Below, piece after piece: positions 44,051 through 54,640 of a stretch of 64,000 nucleotides of DNA. The position numbers and the translations under genes were made by a program. Each line of letters begins with the position of its first letter. Positions within the stretch are counted from its first letter, which is position 1. The notes beneath the pieces are model-generated. The model was given only the letters and a program-made list of their open reading frames with translations. It was not told the origin of the DNA and searched no databases. Source of the stretch: Notholithocarpus densiflorus (Eukaryota; Streptophyta; Magnoliopsida; Fagales; Fagaceae); assembly GCA_030021035.2 (NCBI GenBank), contig JARYZH020000033.1, positions 4,124,001-4,188,000 of the forward strand. The letters run 5' to 3'.

Positions 44051-44358
44051 TTTTGTGTCAAAAGAAATCAAATGAACACCATTATTGGGAATCTTCAGAA
44101 GCATTGTATTGGTGGGAAACAGGCTTTTAGCAGTGGTAAGTATTGAAGTGTTTTGGCTGTTGTGCAGGCCAGACAAATAGGAGAATCAATACCAATCTTC
44201 CGCCAAATTCGGGGTATCTTCAAACAGTTTCGGATTGTAAGGGCTTTTAGCAATATATTCTTCAAAAACATTGTAGGATTTTGGTCTTTGTGCAAGTCAG
44301 ACAAACAGGGGAAAGTAGTAGTGGCCTCTAAATAGTAGTAGCCTAAGGAGGCCTTTCA

Positions 44359-45249
44359 TCAATCAGTGGAAGGAGCATCGGATGGATAACCATCATAAGG
44401 ATCTTTTGGAGGATAATCATCACATTCATGCTCATGATAAATAGCATACTTGTTACAAAATCCACAATATAGAAGTGGCTCAAACTCTAGAGTTTTTCCA
44501 GGGGTGAGAAGACTTCTTGGATTAGGATGACCTTCTATCCGCAAGTGAACAAGGGCAGTAGCATAGGGTCTGGGACCAAAAATAGAAATTCTATCTGTGC
44601 AACCTATAAAATGATAATCTTTCCATAGATTCTGAGCAACATCAAAAATTTGATTATTGAAATAATTTCTCCAACATTCTGCAAGAGCAAAAGGATCATT
44701 GAAGGACAAGTGGGAATTTCCTTCAAGCCATTGTCCTTGGTGAGTGTAACCATTAATGAGAATGAGATGCTTTGAGGGTTGGACATTCATCCAGTTATCT
44801 CTTTCCCATTTTGGCAAAGTGCTCCAGCATCTAATGGAAACAAAAGAACTTTCAAATCCTTTACTAGCAGTCTGAATAATTTATGGAAGTTGACTGGCCT
44901 GTTTATGGCTTGTTAATTTTATGAACCTGATAAAACCATATTCAAACATTTGGGAAAGCAAGTTAGGATTCCTATCATCATCATCATCTGAATCATCATC
45001 AGCAACATATGAACCATCATCATAATCAATCAGGAGACCAGGAAATAGATGTTTCTTTTCATACACTCTGAGACTACTCCCAAAGTGTTCTTCCCATTCT
45101 AGTTGGATAAATACATTATCAGATTCATCCAATTCATCAGGATCAGGAATAGTAGCTGTAACAAGTTTCTTGAAATATTTGAACCATAGGTCAAAAGACC
45201 TAAACATAGCCTTGCTTTTCAGTATACGAGATTGTATATCTGTTGGCAA
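44359..45249 (-). pseudogene. Pararetroviral downstream ORF, type B, copy 1
   Basis: The minus strand encodes, with one internal stop near 44881, FDLWFKYFKKLVTATIP, an acidic run (VADDDSDDDDD), FEYGFIRFIKLTSHKQ, then PKWERDNWMNVQPSKH and WRNYFNNQIFDVAQNLWKDY. It ends LLYCGFCNKYAIYHEHEC...DPYDGYPSDAPSTD. The Cys/His cluster is CX2CX6HX3C, not the canonical capsid CX2CX4HX4C knuckle. Function unknown. It lies next to an intergenic region on its 3' side, as a second ORF of a caulimovirid would. The plus-strand homologue at 47700-48312 confirms it as a conserved coding unit. Confidence 0.6.
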
Positions 45250-45353
45250 GTTGGCAAAAACACTTCTTAATCAGTGCCCATTATAGTCTTTTTATCCATA
45301 GAATGGATTTCCTCTTTACCAAAGAGTTGACTAATGTAGGCTTCAAGGCAACT

Positions 45354-45359
<6 letters not shown>

Positions 45360-45392
<33 letters not shown>
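45360..45392. repeat. (TG)n microsatellite
   Basis: About 14 GT units joining a short TA tract to the GAGAAGAAAGC module. Confidence 0.9.
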
Positions 45393-45396
<4 letters not shown>

Positions 45397-45560
45397 AAGA
45401 AAGCTTTTGCTCGCATTTCTCTACGCACCTAAGAGCAGTAGCTTTCTTCTCTACAACTAAAAGTTTTCTTCTCTGAGGTATATATATAAATATATTTATA
45501 TAAATATAAATATATGTGTATATGTTCTAGTTACAAGATTGTAGGGAAAGGTAGTAGGAA
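45393..45560. repeat. GAGAAGAAAGC module and TA tract, second full copy
   Basis: Nearly identical to 43055-43220: TAGAGAAGAAAGCTTTTGCT, AGCAGTAGCTTTCTTCTCTA, AGTTTTCTTCTCTGAGG, a TA tract and TTACAAGATTGTAGGGAAAG. It reads into the leader of copy 3 on the minus strand. Confidence 0.65.
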
Positions 45561-45885
45561 ACAAGGAACTCTCTCTCAAAGAAAGGCTTTAGAAAAGGCT
45601 TATAAAAGAAAGAAGTTCCGAGAACAAGTTCTAGGGAAATAGTTCTGACCTAAACTTAAGGGACAACCCCCTTAAATAGGCAAAAATTCGGAGTGAACAG
45701 TGCCATGAACAGTAAAAGTGAACAGTACAGTGAATAGTGAAATTTCACTTTTTGTCTTCAAATTTTCATCTAAAGAGCCTTATCCAAAGCTTGCCGAAAG
45801 TGAACTTGGAATGACCAAAAGCATGGGGAATCTTCTTTTCAAAACATCATCATTAGGCAGAAGTGTGAAACAATAGTGGGAACTT
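45560..45885 (-). promoter_or_regulatory. Pararetroviral intergenic region copy 3 with leader
   Basis: The minus strand has ACTGTTCACTTTTACTGTTC, then CACTGTTCACTCC, TATTTAA at 45672-45678, and a leader with CTATTTCCCTAGAACTTG. Upstream (higher coordinates) is the AAACATCATCATT segment that also precedes copies 4, 5 and 6. Confidence 0.6.
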
Positions 45886-45990
45886 ATAGCATTCTTGGTA
45901 TGATTACTGCTTCTTTGTATGATGGTCTTGTTTATTTCACTTGTTATCCTGATATTACTCTTGCTTTGGATGATCCTAATTTTACCCTCT
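45886..45990 (+). pseudogene. Movement-protein fragment trapped between two intergenic regions
   Basis: The plus strand reads SILGMITASLYDGLVYFTCY and PDITLALDDPN, matching the core of the caulimovirid 30K-superfamily movement protein also found at 59312-59725. Only about 35 codons are present. It forms the spacer between inverted intergenic copies 3 (minus) and 4 (plus). Confidence 0.65.
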
Positions 45991-46315
45991 GGTGAAATTT
46001 CCACTATTGTTTCACACCACTGTCCCATGCAAATGATGATGTTTTGAAAAAAGAGATTCTTCATACTTTTAGTCATTTCAAGCTTACTTTCGGCAAGTTT
46101 TGGTTTTTTGGATTGAAGAATCAGACAAGGCCCCTGCTGCTGTTGATTTAAGACAAAGTGAAAAAAATCACTATTCACTTTTTACTGTTCACTGATTACT
46201 GTTCACCGATTACTGTTCACTTTTTACTGTTCATCAGTACTGTTTACTACACTTTTTATGCCTATTTAAGGGGGGATGCCCCTTATGTTAAACCAAGTTT
46301 TGCTCTAGAGCCAGG
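45991..46315 (+). promoter_or_regulatory. Pararetroviral intergenic region copy 4
   Basis: It starts with GAAATTTCCACTATTGTTTC, continues with the CATGCAAATGATGATGTTTT segment, then an array CTATTCAC / TACTGTTCACTGAT / TACTGTTCACCGAT / TACTGTTCAC / TACTGTTCATC and TATTTAA at 46263-46269. The leader stops after CTCTAGAGCCAG at a breakpoint. Confidence 0.65.
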
Positions 46316-46990
46316 GGAAGGGACACAGCGTTAAAGGCGGAAGCACAGTAATATTATGTTAAAATAAACAAAGTAGAATCAGCCAAGAAGGTGGTATTGC
46401 AGATATAATCAAAGTAAGCAATATAGATCAAAACAATATAAAGTATAGAACAAACTGAAAGCTGAAAGTAGTTAATATTGAAAATAAGTAGCAGAACTTA
46501 CAGTAGTAGTTACAAGGTCTCAACAGGTTAACAGTTACAAGGCTTGAACTAGTTCTAGTTACAAGGATTTGTAGGGAAATAGTGGTAATAGTGGAAATTC
46601 TAGAGAGAAGTTCTAAAGGAGAGAAGTAGTCCTAAAGAGATTCTGGCTCTAGAGCAAAACTTGGTTTAACATAAGGGACATTCCCTCTTAAATAGGCATA
46701 AAAAGCGTAGTGAACAGTACCGATGAACAGTGAAAAGTGAACAGTAAACGGTGAATAGTAATCAGTGAACAGTAAAAAGTAAATAGTGATTTTTTCACTT
46801 TTTGTCTCAAATCATCAGTAGTAGGGACCTTGTCTGATTCTTCAATTCAAAGAACCAAAACTTGCCGAAGTAAGCTTGAAATGACTAAAAGCATGAAGAA
46901 TCTCTTTTTTAAAACATCATCATTTGCATGGGGCAGTGGTGTGAAACAATAGTGGGAATTTCACTAGGGGGTAAACATTGTAGCATTTTG
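46316..46990 (-). promoter_or_regulatory. Pararetroviral intergenic region copy 5 with leader
   Basis: The minus strand carries the CATGCAAATGATGATGTTTT segment, the TACTGTTCAC array, TATTTAA at 46688-46694 and a leader of about 330 bp (CTCTAGAGCCAGAATCTC, then ACCTTGTAACTACTACTG). It is an inverted homologue of 48470-49195 over about 680 bp. Its promoter converges on that of copy 4. Confidence 0.65.
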
Positions 46991-47041
46991 GACATTGTAG
47001 CATTTTGGCCGTTGTGCAGGCCAGACAAATAGGGGAAGGAA

Positions 47042-47690
47042 TCAATCTTCCGCTAAATCCTGAGTTTCTTCTTCATCATGACCAAACCACTCCTGATTGT
47101 AGGGGTAGTAAGGGTCTTTTGTAACAGAAGTTTTAGAGGACCGTTCATCTTCTGAATCAGCAGCTTCTTTTTCTTTTGATATCATCTTGACGAGGGCATA
47201 TAAGGCATCACGGTCCTTGCGAATCTCATCCAAAGGAGAACCCTTTTTCCTAGGCTTAGCAGGGGGTTTAATGATTTTAGCAGATGTAGAAGTAGGTGCA
47301 TTAGCCAGATCAGCTTTTTGCACTAGGGTAGTGATTCTTAATGCTGGAGAAGCACTTGGGGATGGGAATTCTCTGGTAACATTGTTAATAATTGATTGTG
47401 TGTGAGGAAACTTATCCCACCATTGAACATACCAACAGCGAGTGAGAATATCACATTCCTTATCATATTGCCATTTCAGGATCCAAGGAACCTTGTATTT
47501 CTTAATGAAATGGAGCAAAGGAGGGAATTTAGCACCATATGAATCAACTTTGAACACACTTTTGAAATATGTAAAAGAATTCATTAATGGTTCTGGGAAT
47601 ATTTCAACAATTGAGCCAAACTGAGCCCACCAACGTATGAACCATAGGGGGAAATTAGAATTGAAATCCTTATCAAAATTAACAAACCAT
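47042..47690 (-). pseudogene. Pararetroviral downstream ORF, type A, C-terminal part
   Basis: The minus strand is open from the junction near 47690 to a stop at 47042. It encodes FPLWFIRWWAQFGSIVEIFP, SVFKVDSYGAKFPPLLHF, CWYVQWWDKFPHTQS, a basic Pro/Lys-rich linker, a charged helix (DEIRKDRDALYALVKMISKE) and an acidic tail with DPYYPYNQEWFGHDEE. Function unknown. It is followed at once on the minus strand by intergenic copy 5. Such proteins occur as the second ORF of florendovirus-like loci; this one may be the C-terminus of the ORF that starts at 49423. It is not similar to type B. Confidence 0.6.
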
Positions 47691-47699
47691 GATGATGAC

Positions 47700-48312
47700 A
47701 GGGACCCTGACTGGCTGTCCTAGATCTTTGAATATGGCTTTATCAGGTTTATCAAGCTAACAAGCCATGACCAGATTAGCCAGTTCCCGCAAATTATCCA
47801 AAGGGCTGTTTCACAGATTAATAGTCCTTCTGTTTCTATCAAATGTTGGAGCACTTTGCCAAAATGGGAAAGAGATAATTGGATGGATGTCCAGCCTTCC
47901 AAACATCTTGTACTCATTAATGGGTTCACCCATCAAGGTCAATGGTATGAAGGAGATTCCCGCCTATCCTTTAAGGACCCTTTTGCTCTTGTTGAATGTT
48001 GGAGAAACTATTTCAATAATCAAATTCTTGAGGTCATCCAAGACCTATGGAAGGACTACCATTTCATAGGAAACACATAGAATTCATATTTTTGGTATTA
48101 AACCTTACATCTCTGTAGTCCGCCATTTAGAAAGAACTGGCCATGATGATCCAAGAAAGTTCCTTATACCAGGAAAAAGTCCTGTTTATGAGCCACTTCT
48201 ATATTGTGGATTTTGCAACCAGTATGCTGTATATCATGAGTATGCATGTAATGATGATTCCCCATGGGATCCTTATGATGGTTATCCATCTGATGCCCCT
48301 GACACTGATTAA
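47700..48312 (+). pseudogene. Pararetroviral downstream ORF, type B, copy 2
   Basis: The plus strand gives FEYGFIRFIKLTSHDQ, then PKWERDNWMDVQPSKHLVLI and WRNYFNNQILEVIQDLWKDY. A stop/frame break lies near 48078, then LLYCGFCNQYAVYHEYAC and DPYDGYPSDAPDTD to the end. It aligns along its length with 44359-44970 (minus) but is broken at other places. It meets the type A fragment head-to-head near 47695, so the junction is a rearrangement breakpoint. Confidence 0.6.
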
Positions 48313-49195
48313 GTCCTCTCAGTACAGACAATTGAACTAGCCAATGCACTTGTTTCAAGCCTGTTAAGCTCCCTGATAAGTTCTATTGACGATATTTCGG
48401 GTGATTGATTGGAAGATTGATTTCCCTATTTGTCTGGCCTGCATAATGGCCAAAATGCTACAATGTTTACCCCCTGGTGAAATTCCCACTATTGTATCAC
48501 ACCACTGCCCCATGCAAATGATGATGTTTTGAAAAAAGAGATTCTTCATGCTTTTAGTCATTTCAAGCTTACTTTCAGCAAGTTTTGGTTCTTTGGATTG
48601 AAGAATTAGACAAGGCCCCTGCTGCTGTTGATTTAAGACAAAAAGTGAAAAAATCACTATTCACTTTTTATTGTTCACTGATTACTGCTCATGGATTATT
48701 GTTCACTGATTACTGTTCACCGATTACTGTTCACTTTTTACTGTTCATCGGTACTGTTCACTACACTTTTTATGCCTATTTAAAGGGGGATGTCTCTTAT
48801 GTTAAACCAAGTTTTGCTCTAGAGCCAGAATTTCTCTTTAGGACTACTTCTCTCCTTTAGAACTTCTCCCTAGAATTTTCACTATTACCACTATTTCCCT
48901 ACAAAACCTTGTAACTAGAACTAGTTCAAGCCTTGTAACTGTTAACCTATTGAGACCTTGTAACTACTACTGTAAGTTCTGCTACTTATTTTCAATATTA
49001 ACTACTTTTAGCTTTCACTTTGTTCTATACTTTATATTGTTTTGATCTATACTGCTTGGCTGGTTCTACTGCCTTATTATTGTTGTTTTGATCTATATTG
49101 CTTGGCTGATTTTACCGCCTTACTATTGTTTTAAATTACTTTGATTATATCTGCAATACCGCCTTCTTGGCTGGTTCCACTTTGTTTATTTTAAC
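48313..49195 (+). promoter_or_regulatory. Pararetroviral intergenic region copy 6 with leader
   Basis: It follows the type B stop: a CATGCAAATGATGATGTTTT segment (48513), the motif array (TACTGTTCACCGAT, TACTGTTCAC, TACTGTTCATC, TACTGTTCAC), TATTTAA at 48777-48783, and a leader of about 400 bp with CCTTGTAACT repeats and two copies of TTTTGATCTATA...GCTTGGCTG. It is the most complete copy and shows the natural order: ORF end, promoter, leader. Confidence 0.7.
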
Positions 49196-49199
49196 AAAG

Positions 49200-49423
49200 A
49201 ACATAATATTGGAAGCCCTGGAGTAAACAATTTTAACAGGTTGGGAAACACTGGTTAAGGCATAAGGATCATAGGAGGAGGCTAAGACAGAGGAATAGTT
49301 GGGCTTAGGGATAGTACCTAAGGGAGTGAATCGGTTGACAATTTCTAGGGAAGAAACAGGTTCTTTTTTAACAAGTGGTTTATCAGTGGCTGGGCTTTTG
49401 TCTTTAGATCGCCTACTTGCCAT
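49200..49423 (-). pseudogene. Pararetroviral second ORF, N-terminal part
   Basis: It begins at an ATG (49421-49423) that overlaps the end of the RNase H frame (stop at 49413-49415), as expected for a caulimovirid ORF 2. It reads MASRRSKDKSPATDK, then IVNRFTPLGTIPKPNYSS, and loses homology near 49200, where leader sequence in the opposite orientation begins. Function unknown. Confidence 0.55.
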
Positions 49424-51692
49424 GGTGACACTGCAGAAATTCACGGGTAAGAAAATCAGGGATAACATTCTGAGATCCTTTGATATATTTGATATCAAAA
49501 TAAAAAACACTTAAAATAGCTTGCCATCTGGCAAAAATATGTTTTGAAGCAATGTTTTCAACATCTTTTTCAATAACATACTTAGCACTTTTGCAATCAA
49601 TACGCAACAAAAACTTTTGGTTTAATAAATCACTTTGAAACTTTGAAATACATACTACTATAGATAAAATCTCTTTTTTAATAGTACTATAGTTTAACTG
49701 TGCAGTATTCCAGATTTCAGAATAGAAACGAATAATTTGTTCAAATGAATATGGGGAAACTCTTTGTTTCAGAATATCACCATAACCAATGTCAGAGGCA
49801 TCGGTCTCAACAATTTTGAAAGCATTAACAATGGGAATACCAAGACACGGCAGTGTCTTAACATGAGATTTGATTTGTTTAACTAGGAAAGTATGGACAT
49901 CAGACCAAGGTGGAGGATTGTTTTGTAACTTGTCAAAAAGGGGTTTACATTGTTTCCTCATATCTTTGTAGAAATCAGCAACATAATTCAATGATCCAAG
50001 AAACCTTTGAAGCTGGGTTTTATTAGTGATGACATCAGGAAATTTATCAGCAAACTGAATGGCTCTATCAATAGGATGAATTTGTCCTTCAGAGATGTCA
50101 TAGCCAAGGAATCGAACTTTTGTTTGAAACAATTTGATTTTCTTAGCAGAGACAACAAGACCATTTCTTTTGATAGTATCCAGAAACGAATACAAATGTT
50201 TCGAGTGTTCATCAATGGAGCTAGAGTAAACAAGAACATCATCAATATAAACAATGGTAAAATGACTGAAGGAATTGAAAATATCATTCATAATGTTTTG
50301 GAACTCACTGGGCGCATTCTTAAGACCAAAAGGCATAACATTCCACTCATAATGCCCAAAAGGAGTGGTAAAAGTAGTTTTATACCTATCATTCTCACTA
50401 ATCTGGTTTTGCCAAAACCCAGATTTCATGTCAAAATTTGAAGACACCACAGCCTCATTCAACCTATGGACCAGGTCATTCTTATTGGGAATAGGATACC
50501 TAATCCACTCTAAAACCTTGTTCAAGGGTTTATAATTAATAACCAGGCGAGGGGTTCCTCTCTCAATCTCAGCATTTTTTTGAACATAGAAAGCAGAACA
50601 AGACCAAGGAGACTTGCTATTCCTAATCAATTTTTTCTCTAACAAATCATGTATTTCTTTTTTGCAAAATTCAACAGTTTCAGCATTCATCTGAATAGGG
50701 TGAGCTTTAGTGGGAATGTTTTTCTCATCAAAACGTTTAACATAGGGTAGGTCAACAAAATGTTTTTTTCTACGCTAGAAAGCATTTGGAATATTAGAGC
50801 AAACATCACCAATTAGAATTTTTTGAAAATTATCAATTTTTGATTGCAACAATTTATCAAAAAGTTGTTCAGCAATTTTCTTGTATCTCACTTCTTGCTG
50901 AAGGAAGTTAAGATGTTTGGTTTTAGCATGAATCAAATTTAAAGCATCATCAGTATCAATTTCAAACTTAGAAGCAAATTTGAATTTAACTTTCTATCCA
51001 AAAGGATCAGTAGTAATGCCATCATGTTCAACAAGAAAAGGATACAAAGCATTTATAAATGGCAGACCAAGAATCACTTTATTAGTCATAGTTTTTACAA
51101 GAACAGAAGGAATCTTAAAACAGACATTACCGTGGCAAACATGAGCATTATTTAATTCATATTTAATCTTCATTTGAGTGCCATTAGTAGAAACCAATCT
51201 TTCAGTTGACTTTTCAAAATATTTTGAAGGAATTAATCCTTCTTGGATACAGTTCATATCCGCACCAAAATCAATCATAGCAATAACAGTGAAATGATAA
51301 TCATGGGAAACAACAATTTTAACTTTTGTAAACCATTTTGGAGGAAGCATTTTATTGACAAGATTAAGTTGAGAATTATCAACAATACCTTTATCAGAAA
51401 GAAGAGCCTGTTGACAGGATTCATCTCCATCTTTATGCTCATCTTGTTCATTATCAGATTGATTTTGATCAATTTTTAACAATAACAATTCTTGTTTAAG
51501 ATTAATTTTATCACTTTTAATGCTTTTAAATTCATTTTTTAGTTCAATTATTTCTTGTTTAACAACAGTGATTTCATGTTGAAGATCATTAATAGTTAAT
51601 TCTTCGGATTTTTTTTTGTTAAATCTTTCCAAAGTTTCTTCAAAGCTTATAGTTGATTTTAGTTTTTTACCAATTTCATTTTTTATCAAATA
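49413..51692 (-). pseudogene. Endogenous caulimovirid polyprotein: coiled coil, protease, RT, RNase H
   Basis: In one minus-strand frame: a coiled-coil-like region (51689-51450); an aspartic protease with IDFGADMNCIQ, where the usual D-S/T-G is D-F-G; then reverse transcriptase and RNase H (ORF from 50690). RT has NFDMKSGFW, PFGLKNAPSEF and YIDD (residues 148-151 of that ORF). RNase H keeps D297, E340, D365 and D412. The end FLTREFL is typical of the family. Two TAG stops (50994-50996 and 50775-50777) break the frame. Family knowledge places this in Caulimoviridae, best fitting florendovirus-type endogenous elements. The upstream part was cut off by the Helitron and continues at 58702. The protease substitution and the stops mean this copy is dead, although the RT/RNase H segment is intact for 425 codons. 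Confidence 0.85.
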
Positions 51693-51703
51693 CTAGTCGC
51701 TAA

Positions 51704-51720
51704 CCCGTGCGATGCACGGG
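51704..51720 (-). terminator. Helitron 3' hairpin and CTAG end
   Basis: A 7-bp perfect stem with a 3-base loop, followed after 7 bases by CTAG at the element's 3' edge. This is the structure that ends rolling-circle transfer in Helitrons; it is not a transcription terminator. Confidence 0.8.
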
Positions 51721-53106
51721 ATATTTGAACGAAAGTTATACACATTCACTTTTATTGGTGAAACCAATCAAATTTGATAATTCTAATTCAAAACAATCGT
51801 TAAAAATATGTATAAATAGATTAGTCAAATAAACAACATTCATGTAAAAGCCACAATGATATGGTTCAAGCATGTTCCAATAAAAAACCATTTCAAATAA
51901 TTACAACATAACAATTTCTAGAATGAAACCTCGTCCCCAAGAAATAATGAGCTATCCACATCAAACATTGTAATACTTTCTCTTTTTTAAATTATCCAGA
52001 TAAAAAAAAAATAAAAAAATAAGCAAACTCCATACTACTTAGAGATTATTACCAATTATCACAATAAAAATGATATGACTGAAAATAATGGTGGATAAAT
52101 ACTAACAAAATTATAAATCACAACAATGAGCTATTATACATTTATAGGATTTGAATACCACATGATTTAAAAAGAGATTGAATTTAAGAGTAAAGTAATG
52201 ATCCTAGACCAATTAAATATTTTATTAAGCCACTCTACCACTCTCTATGTCCTCAAATTACAAACAAAGTCCATTAAACACACTCAATTCAAATTCACTA
52301 ATTCCAAAGAATTTCCAAGTATTATTTTCTATACTACAAGCAACATGTAACGTCTTATCTACTTTTGACTTCCATCAAGTGTAACAATTTGTATTTTGAT
52401 AATTACTAAACAAATGCAACAGAATCAAATTTTACAAAAATATTTCTTCTTGATAAATCTTTTGATATTTATTCCTTTTAAAAATCTGAAATATGTGAAA
52501 AACTAATCAATTTATACAATGCAAACTATTAGGCTCTCTTAATTGTTAGACAATATGCCTTGAATTTAACTTGTGTAAAGATTCTAGTTCCACACGACAT
52601 GTGTTTATTTAACACAAAAATTATAGACAACTTTTAGCCTATGAACACGACATCACCTATTCTCATCCAAAATATATGTATATCTGTAGTCTTGGCATAA
52701 ATTAGAAACAACTTTTAACCTTTGAACATAACATCATCTAATGTTGGTATGGGAGAAGTCTTTTTCTTCAAGAATACAATCAACAAAAAAAAATTTCCTA
52801 CACAAAGCATAAGTCTTGAAATAATCAATTATATGTTGAAGAAAATGTAATCACTCATTTTTCTTGTTCTATCGCAACTCTTGCCTCCAAGAAATAGATG
52901 TTGGACCAAATGATCTAGATGAATGTCATATTTCCATTTTCCTTGTCTTTTTGTTTTTCTCTTGTCAACCCTAGTCACCTCTTTCCCTTTTTATCATAGT
53001 TTAAATTAAGATTATATTATATTTACAATGGGAAAAAAATTAAAGAATATATAATATTTACAAAGGGAAAAAAATCATATAATGAGCCAATGAGTTTTAG
53101 GCTTTA

Positions 53107-53946
53107 GCTCAAATGACACTTCCTCTTCTGGTAAAAGCAAGTTGATGCAAATGGAAATTAAATAAAGAACTTGAAAAATATTGATTCTTTTTTTGAAGAG
53201 AAAATTTTTTAATTATGTTAAATAGAGTTCAATACAGCAGTGGCAGTTGGAGTTCGAGAAAAATTTTCAATTATGTTGCTCCCTTTGCATCTCGGATAAT
53301 TACTCCAAGACTTCTTTAAAGAACACTGCACATTAAAGTTTGCTCTTACAACATTGAATTTATAGTTTTCCAACTCAAATTGAACTCAATTTTTAAATGT
53401 ATGATACTATTGATATATTAGAAATTAGACATTACATGGTTTTTTTTTTCTCTTGTGAAGTGTGAAATTGCCTAGAAAATATTTAAACCATTTAATCATC
53501 TGCTTCAATTAAATTTAGAGAGTTAGAAAAAATAAATAAATAAAAGGAAACATTTTTAGAAGATTTTTTGCTTCAGCTTTTCTCTAAGTCAATAACCTAT
53601 TGCCTTATATCACAAAACAACAAAGGCAAAATTTTAATAAATAAAGTAAGAATAGCTACAAACATTGAGAGAAAATATGAGTTTCAATTTTAATATATAT
53701 TTTTCAAGAATGTAGTTTTATTGTTTTAGACAACACTAATGAGCTAAATCATATAATAACGGGCATAATGCAAACCTTATCATTGTCAATATTATAATAA
53801 AATTAATAAAATTTTTAATTAAGATGGATAAGAGGAAGCTTGACTAAGTTCCGCCTGAAAGCTCTCTAGCTTCAAATTTTACATGCCAATTCAGGAAGAG
53901 AAATTAATGAGTTGATAGAAAAACAAAGAATCAAGTCAACCCATCA
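53107..53946 (-). repeat. Helitron internal segment, copy 1
   Basis: It matches 57498-58276 in the same orientation with a few indels and substitutions (for example an extra stretch near 53210-53265). Landmarks are GACACTTCCTCTTCTGG at one end and CCCATCAATTG at the other. Confidence 0.85.
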
Positions 53947-54295
53947 ATTGACTTCAAAGGGGGAAAAAAAAAAGGCTGAAGAATTGGAGTTTAATAAAAT
54001 ATAATGAGAAAGGATGCTTGTAAAACAATTAAAGAATGATCATTTGAAACACAACTCCTACAAAATAATATTAAAATTTTACATTTAGTAATATCGGAAT
54101 TGATGCATTGTTGAAAAGAATAATATATATATATATATATAAGCATGGATATATATATATATTTATATATATATATAAATAAGCATGGAGGTGAAAGCTT
54201 TGAACTACATACTATATTAAACCTTTCTTTTTTATTTATTGAAAATGATAGATTTTTATTATGTAAATAACAATGTACAATGGTTCAAACAAATG

Positions 54296-54640
54296 TGCTA
54301 AGAAAGGAGGGCAACCCATCCAAACAACCTCCACTTTGTCAACCATATTTGCGCATGACCTGATGATGTATACAAAAGCAAAAGTTCTAAACTGAGAATT
54401 GAACAACCAAACCAAGGTAAGTGAGATTCGAGAGATTGCTATCGAAAGCCTGGACTACTCTTTGATTATCACCTTTATAATAATGTTCCTTAGCCCAGTC
54501 CAGATTGCCAATTGAGCTACTTCCCTCATCACCCACCCAGCTGCCATCACTGCTTCTATTTTCCCTAGAAGAGCTTTGTTCATGGGAAATAAAACACACC
54601 AAAGTGATCCTTGGCCATGGTTCTTATTATACTTCATTTT
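54296..54640 (-). pseudogene. RNase H-like fragment of a plant non-LTR element, captured in the Helitron
   Basis: Minus-strand frames give LLGKIEAVMAAGWVMREVAQ and, in another frame, YKGDNQRVVQAFDSNLSNLT then YLGLVVQ. This pattern is typical of the RVT_3/RNase H-like domain at the end of plant L1-type elements. A frameshift separates the two parts. Confidence 0.5.

Noticed and set aside
44359..44817. Canonical retroviral-type capsid zinc knuckle in the type B ORF
   Set aside because: Spacing is CX2CX6HX3C, not CX2CX4HX4C, and the protein is otherwise unlike capsid; function left open.
46150..46260. CRISPR-like array of short repeats (TACTGTTCAC)
   Set aside because: Repeats are 10 bp, spacers are 3-6 bp, and the array precedes a TATA-like box in a plant viral region; it is a promoter array.
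49413..50690. Ty3/gypsy retrotransposon polymerase
   Set aside because: No integrase follows RNase H, an overlapping second ORF starts instead, and the RT/RNase H motifs and movement-protein fragments are of Caulimoviridae type.
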